In this document: positions 59,828 to 64,000 of the stretch, piece after piece
Layout of the letters: each line of letters opens with the position of its first letter
Position numbering within the stretch: position 1 is the first letter of the stretch
Source: Blasia pusilla
Lineage: Eukaryota > Marchantiophyta > Marchantiopsida > Blasiales
Length of the DNA stretch: 64,000 nt
Direction: 5' to 3'
Assembly (NCBI GenBank): GCA_050084515.1
Contig: CM114272.1
Span: forward strand, 51,646,001-51,710,000
Program-made: the position numbers and the translations under genes
The notes under the pieces: generated by a model
Seen by the model: only the letters and a program-made list of their open reading frames with translations
Database searches by the model: none
Told to the model about the DNA's origin: nothing

Positions 59828-62306
59828 AAGTTTACCCATTACGACATACCCATTAGTTTAAAATCATCGTCGAGGAAATATCTTTGACTCACTTTCTTCG
59901 GTGCCTTGTAGTACTAGAGTGGAGAGGATTTATTGTTACTACATCTCCAGATTTTAGACAGATTCTTCCTTCTGCCGAGTGAGGAGACAACTCTCATACG
60001 TACGTTCAGGAGGAACAGTTTCTACTTGGCACAAGTCATTTCAATAGAAAAAAATTCCACATTCGGATACCAATGTACTAAATCTCAAGAAGCTAACTGA
60101 CGCCAAAAATTTTCTCAACTTGAATTACCTGCACACACTAGACAACAATCTGCACACAACAAACCAACAGCTGACCAACCAGCCAAGCATGCAAGACAAT
60201 CAAACCAATCTCTGACGTGCCACCAAGCCCTTCCCGGCTTGGCTCGGGCTTACTCCACCACTCTCCACAATCCTGTTTGAAATCGGGGGCTCCTCTCTCC
60301 CTGTTTAGGAGACCCAGGAAACTGATCACACTTCACACTCTCCTGAAGTGATTCAGCTAGCCTGCCTTGACTATTGCTCCCCAAATCCAAACTCTCCACT
60401 CCTTGATTCTCAACCAGACTCTCTCCTGCCCCCTCGCGGCGTCTCGCACTCTCGCGTTCCAATCCCACGGCCACTCGACCCACCGGCCGCGATCCGACCA
60501 GGCGCTCCACGATCCGCTCCCAAAATTCAGACCCTCTCTTCTTGAGCAAACCCTGAACAGACTACTGCTGCTCTCGACCTGTGCAACCTCGCAAAAAAAG
60601 CGTCTCCTCAGCAACTTTCCAACGCGACCCACAACTCCCCGAACGCCCTGCGTTCACTGCCCCATTTTGGATTTATAGTCGACCCAACGCTGCAGCCTCC
60701 CTGGATCGCGATGCCGATTCACCTTCTTCACGTCCGCGGGCCCGGACAAACCCCGTACCCAACCTCGGCGCGTGATCGGTCGGGAAGGACTGTCTTGACG
60801 ACGGTCGGACTACCTCGGGTACGGGTTCGGCGACTCTCCACCAGTTCTGTGGTACGACTCGAACCTAGACCAGACGCAGACTCCAGTAAACCTGGACTCG
60901 GCTAAGCCTGGACCAGACGCAAACTTGGCTTAACCTGGACCTGAGTGTGAAGTGATTGGATCACACGTTTCGCGGATGTTCTCATCATCGCCCGTAGTGT
61001 GTTACCTGTGCGGTGTCTTGTCGACTCGCGAAAAACCCCACGACACTAACCTATTCATAATACCGTAGAACTGATAATCATCTACGAATATACAGAATCA
61101 AATTTGAAAATTTCTCTCACGCAAAACCAACTTAACGAACAAAACAAGATTTTATGGATACTTTTATTTTAATTTTCTTATTGGCCCTAGTATGTGAAAC
61201 ATTTTCTTGCTGCCCAATTGCCTCGTGTCAAGCATAGAGGTGTTTGAAAATCAAGAAGGCATTCTCCCATAATAATATAGATTTCTAGGAATATTCCATT
61301 TATGTGGAAGTCGCTAAATAAGTGAATAATTTGACCTTTCCGCAAGCGAAATTTTTGATTCCTCACTCCCAATGAAAGAGGTGCACAGGTGGCATCAATT
61401 GCTATATGTGGTTTCTAAGGTTATTGCATTTAACTTGCAGCTGGAAGGGACCCACCATTACTGCGAGTCCCTGACCATTGGCAGAGTGGGAACAAATATT
61501 CTCCCCCTGGTTCTCGTCGAGTAGTCCTCCTTGAGATCAATTGACCGGCAACACTCAATTTACTTTGATCTGTTGGCCATAGTTGGTGCTTCTTGTCTCA
61601 ACTTCGTGGAAACCTATATGCATCCTCTAGGGGAGAATTGGTTTCAGATCCTTTTGAGAGGTCACCAATTTTTCGCAGTGGACATTGGGTGCGGTGGGAG
61701 CAATGACTTAAACTCTTTGGAGCTTAAGTCATTCATGCCTTTTACTCACGCCCAGAGGGATACATGTGTGAGACAAAATTCAAGGTTCATTGAAACCATC
61801 CTCTCCCAAGAAAAAATGAATTCAATCCATATGCTTCTAGGCTTCCCCTTTAGTGAGATGTGTTGATTTTTAAAAATAAATTGGAGCTTATTTGATCTTT
61901 GAATGTGCCATGAGCCTTATGAATTGATATCCTTGTTCATATAGTAGACGCTACCATCGCATCTCATTTATGAAAGAACAAATCATCAATAAGCACGCAC
62001 CGTTGTTTCAAGGATAGATTTAGACCATACTAGTTGGGACCAGTGAGAGGACCGTGCATCTCCCAGTCCACTCCACGGTCCCTAACCTCCGCGCCGTTCT
62101 ATTATTTAAATGCCCCCTACCCGAATGCCAGTGCCATACATTTTGGATTAAACATGTGCTAAATTCTCCCGTGAAATCATTCCTCTCTTAAATAGTATTC
62201 TATGTGAAAAAATGGTACGTTTTAGCACTTAATTAATCATACCTTCAATGCCGTGTAACCGTTCCAAAACATAAGCCTTAAAAAACCCTAAAACTATAGG
62301 ACCGGA
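59828..62306. other. no gene seen; GC-rich block at 60180-61030
   Basis: The 60180-61030 block is rich in GC, with a TATA-like 'tttatag' near 60670 and near-repeats such as 'ctggaccagacgcaaac'. It could be an LTR or promoter of something outside my recognition. Its frames overlap on both strands without recognisable motifs. A Helitron-like 5' end on the minus strand lies at 61281. Confidence 0.4.
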
Positions 62307-62402
62307 TAGATAATAAAGACGAGGATCCTCGTCTTTATTATCTACCCAGAGGATTTGCAAGCTGATCCTCGTCTTGCTCCTCTGGGTAGATAATAAAGAC
62401 GA
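62307..62402. repeat. foldback: 38-bp perfect palindrome plus nested inverted repeat
   Basis: 62307-62344 is a perfect palindrome centred on GGATCC. Right after it, 12-bp arms (ctacccagagga and tcctctgggtag) enclose a short loop. A third copy of the palindrome half (gataataaagacgaagatcc) follows. Three copies of one motif in alternating orientation can fold into a cruciform or hairpin. Confidence 0.9.
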
Positions 62403-62532
62403 AGATCCGCAAGGGGTTCCATAAATCCATAGGGGTTCTCACAATACAATGGTTCGAGTTAACAAAAGGACAGCATATATTTGCAAGTACAGATATTGTT
62501 TAAATTAACAAAAGGTTTTGGATCGTCGCCAA

Positions 62533-62604
62533 GCGTTTGTAGTCCAACGGTTAGGATAATTGCCTTCCAAGCAATAGACCCGGGTTCGACTCCCGGCAGA
62601 CGCA
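62533..62604 (+). tRNA. tRNA-Gly (UCC)
   Basis: A 72-nt cloverleaf. The acceptor stem GCGTTTG pairs with CAGACGC (one G-T pair). The D stem is GTCC/GGAT, and the anticodon stem ATTGC/GCAAT holds loop CTTCCAA with anticodon TCC at 62566-62568. The T arm is CGGGTTCGACTCCCG and contains the B box. The discriminator is A at 62604. No intron and no encoded CCA, as expected for a nuclear eukaryotic gene. Only short T runs follow. Confidence 0.95.
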
Positions 62605-62815
62605 GAACCTTTGTTTGATGGAAGGTCTGGGCAATGAAGAAATTTGGAAGAATAAGTAATATATCTCCCGGATGCAAGCTGACGACCGTAAAGCCTGACG
62701 AGCCCCGCGTTTTGGCCTTCGTGCAGAGCGGCGGGAGAGCTTTGGGTTGCAGAGACCGGCTGTCATTTAGGATCACGCCATCCAAGCACCATCTTAGAGC
62801 AATTTACCAATGAAT

Positions 62816-62853
62816 AATGTGACAAAACACTTCCGTAAGTGTTTTGTCACATT
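62816..62853. repeat. perfect 17-bp stem with 4-nt loop
   Basis: Arms 62816-62832 and 62837-62853 pair fully around CCGT. It sits 212 bases after the tRNA gene and directly before a 27-bp direct repeat pair (62853-62879 and 62928-62954). Confidence 0.9.
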
Positions 62854-62954
62854 CGTGGGCATGGGATCTGGCCCTTACCTAACTTTTGGACAAAAAAACT
62901 TGTCGACCCCTTATAGTCGCTAATTCTTCGTGGGCATGGGATCTGGCCCTTACC

Positions 62955-64000
62955 GTTAGATTAGAGAAACCAGCTAAAACGGTTTAGAGAAACCACCGGA
63001 GGTTGGAAGTGTTTAGCCAACCCAATGGTGCATGCATTTTTTGCAATCTTAGCCTAAAGTCTTTGTGTGCGGTTGTTTTGTGGCTAACCATTAACTAAAC
63101 CACTAGTGCATGGGTTTTATGAAATCACATTGCCACGGTGTGATGTGTATGATTCACTTATTTGTGCGTGTTGAGAACCTAAGGGTAACCAATCAATTAG
63201 GGGACGTCTAATTTAAATCATTTTTTTGAGTGGCTGTTCACATTCATAATGATGAATGTGGGTCTCAAGTGGTTTGTGGGTGTATATGTTGGCTTTGGTT
63301 GAGTTAATTAGTACAGCATTTAGACATGTAGGCTAGTGCTTTCAGTTAATCAATTGGGTACATGTGGTTTTTTCAAAGGGTTTGGGTATGTAATTTGTTA
63401 TGCCTTAAACTCTTTCAATTACAATATTAGAAACCTCGCAGCATTTTCCACTAAGAGTCCACCAATATATATTTTGTGGTTAAGGAATTAAAATTTTGTA
63501 TATTTTTTGGTTCGAAAATTCAATAGAGCTCACTTAGTGACACTAACGTATGGGTGTATATGTTGTGGTTAAGATTTTTGGTGTAGTTCACTTTGTGTGG
63601 GAGTAAATGTTGTGGTTAAGAACTCAATACAATCCATTTATGGGTTAGCCAATTCAAAATAGCTAAACCATACTTAGGTATGTGTTTTGCGGCTATGTCT
63701 GAATGTTGCTTTTTCAAATTGATGGCTTCTCCGGTTAAGAACTTGAATATAGTTCACTGGACATTGTGCTTAAGAAGTTTATATGTTTCCTCTCAAGAAA
63801 TTGAATATAGTTTACTATGTGTTGGAGTATGTATTGTTCATTCCGTTCATGGGTTAGCTAATTCATCATGGTTGGGTATGTGTCTTGTGGCTTAATGATG
63901 TCCGAGTGTGCGAATATTTTGTGATTAAGTAAGTCATTATAGTACCAATGCGTAGTCCATAGTGTTAGTATTGTGACTGAATGCGTGGTTCCGTATTTTT
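62955..64000. other. no gene seen; weak repeated motifs
   Basis: From about 63230 to the end, phrases such as 'tgttgtggttaag', 'gggttagc.aattca' and 'gaatatagtt.act' recur at irregular spacing. This suggests an old, degraded tandem array. No coding frame. Confidence 0.35.

Noticed and set aside
60138-60905. Overlapping frames on both strands in the GC-rich block
   Set aside because: Several frames compete and none shows a domain. I could not decide between a promoter, LTR or gene end, so no gene is called.
62459-62785. 108-codon minus-strand frame across the tRNA
   Set aside because: The part CRESNPGLLLGRQ is the familiar antisense translation of a tRNA gene.

Overview
The window is nuclear DNA of a land plant, probably a seed-free one (lycophyte, fern or moss). 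It holds a compact intron-rich plant-type nucleotide-sugar gene in AT-rich DNA full of LTR retrotransposons, Helitrons and MITEs. The reverse transcriptase and integrase sequences resemble Ty3 elements I associate with algae and seed-free plants. The exact taxon cannot be fixed from the sequence alone.

The only host protein gene I can fully reconstruct is a UDP-glucuronate decarboxylase (UDP-xylose synthase) at 15582-20313 on the + strand. It has 13 exons that join to an intact 342-residue protein. A tRNA-Gly(UCC) gene lies at 62533-62604. A weaker candidate gene at 41379 has an in-frame stop, and a possible partial last exon lies at the left edge.

The most striking content is one family of Ty3-type LTR retrotransposons carrying a cytosine-5 DNA methyltransferase domain between protease and reverse transcriptase. 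Element 1 (25748-34449, - strand, 4-bp target duplication cagt) has gag, protease, methyltransferase, RT, RNase H and integrase, and ends in a PHD finger. Element 2 (53450-59827, - strand) has an almost intact gag ORF, protease and methyltransferase but stops at the start of RT. Element 3 (51603-53440, + strand) is an LTR, leader and gag start joined tail to tail with element 2, so both 5' LTRs face inward over an inverted repeat. Three solo LTRs of a sister subfamily (9085, 23188, 24670) each have 4-bp target duplications. Older fossils of the family lie at about 4880-6105, 7110-7281 and 23585-24520.

Other mobile DNA includes a decayed non-LTR retroelement with an N-terminal zinc finger, an RT and a probable C-terminal restriction-like endonuclease (48520-51600, - strand). 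There are two hAT-like MITEs with 8-bp target duplications, several short Helitrons with A|T insertion sites, and several pairs of dispersed repeats of unknown type. The rest is AT-rich DNA in which I see no gene.
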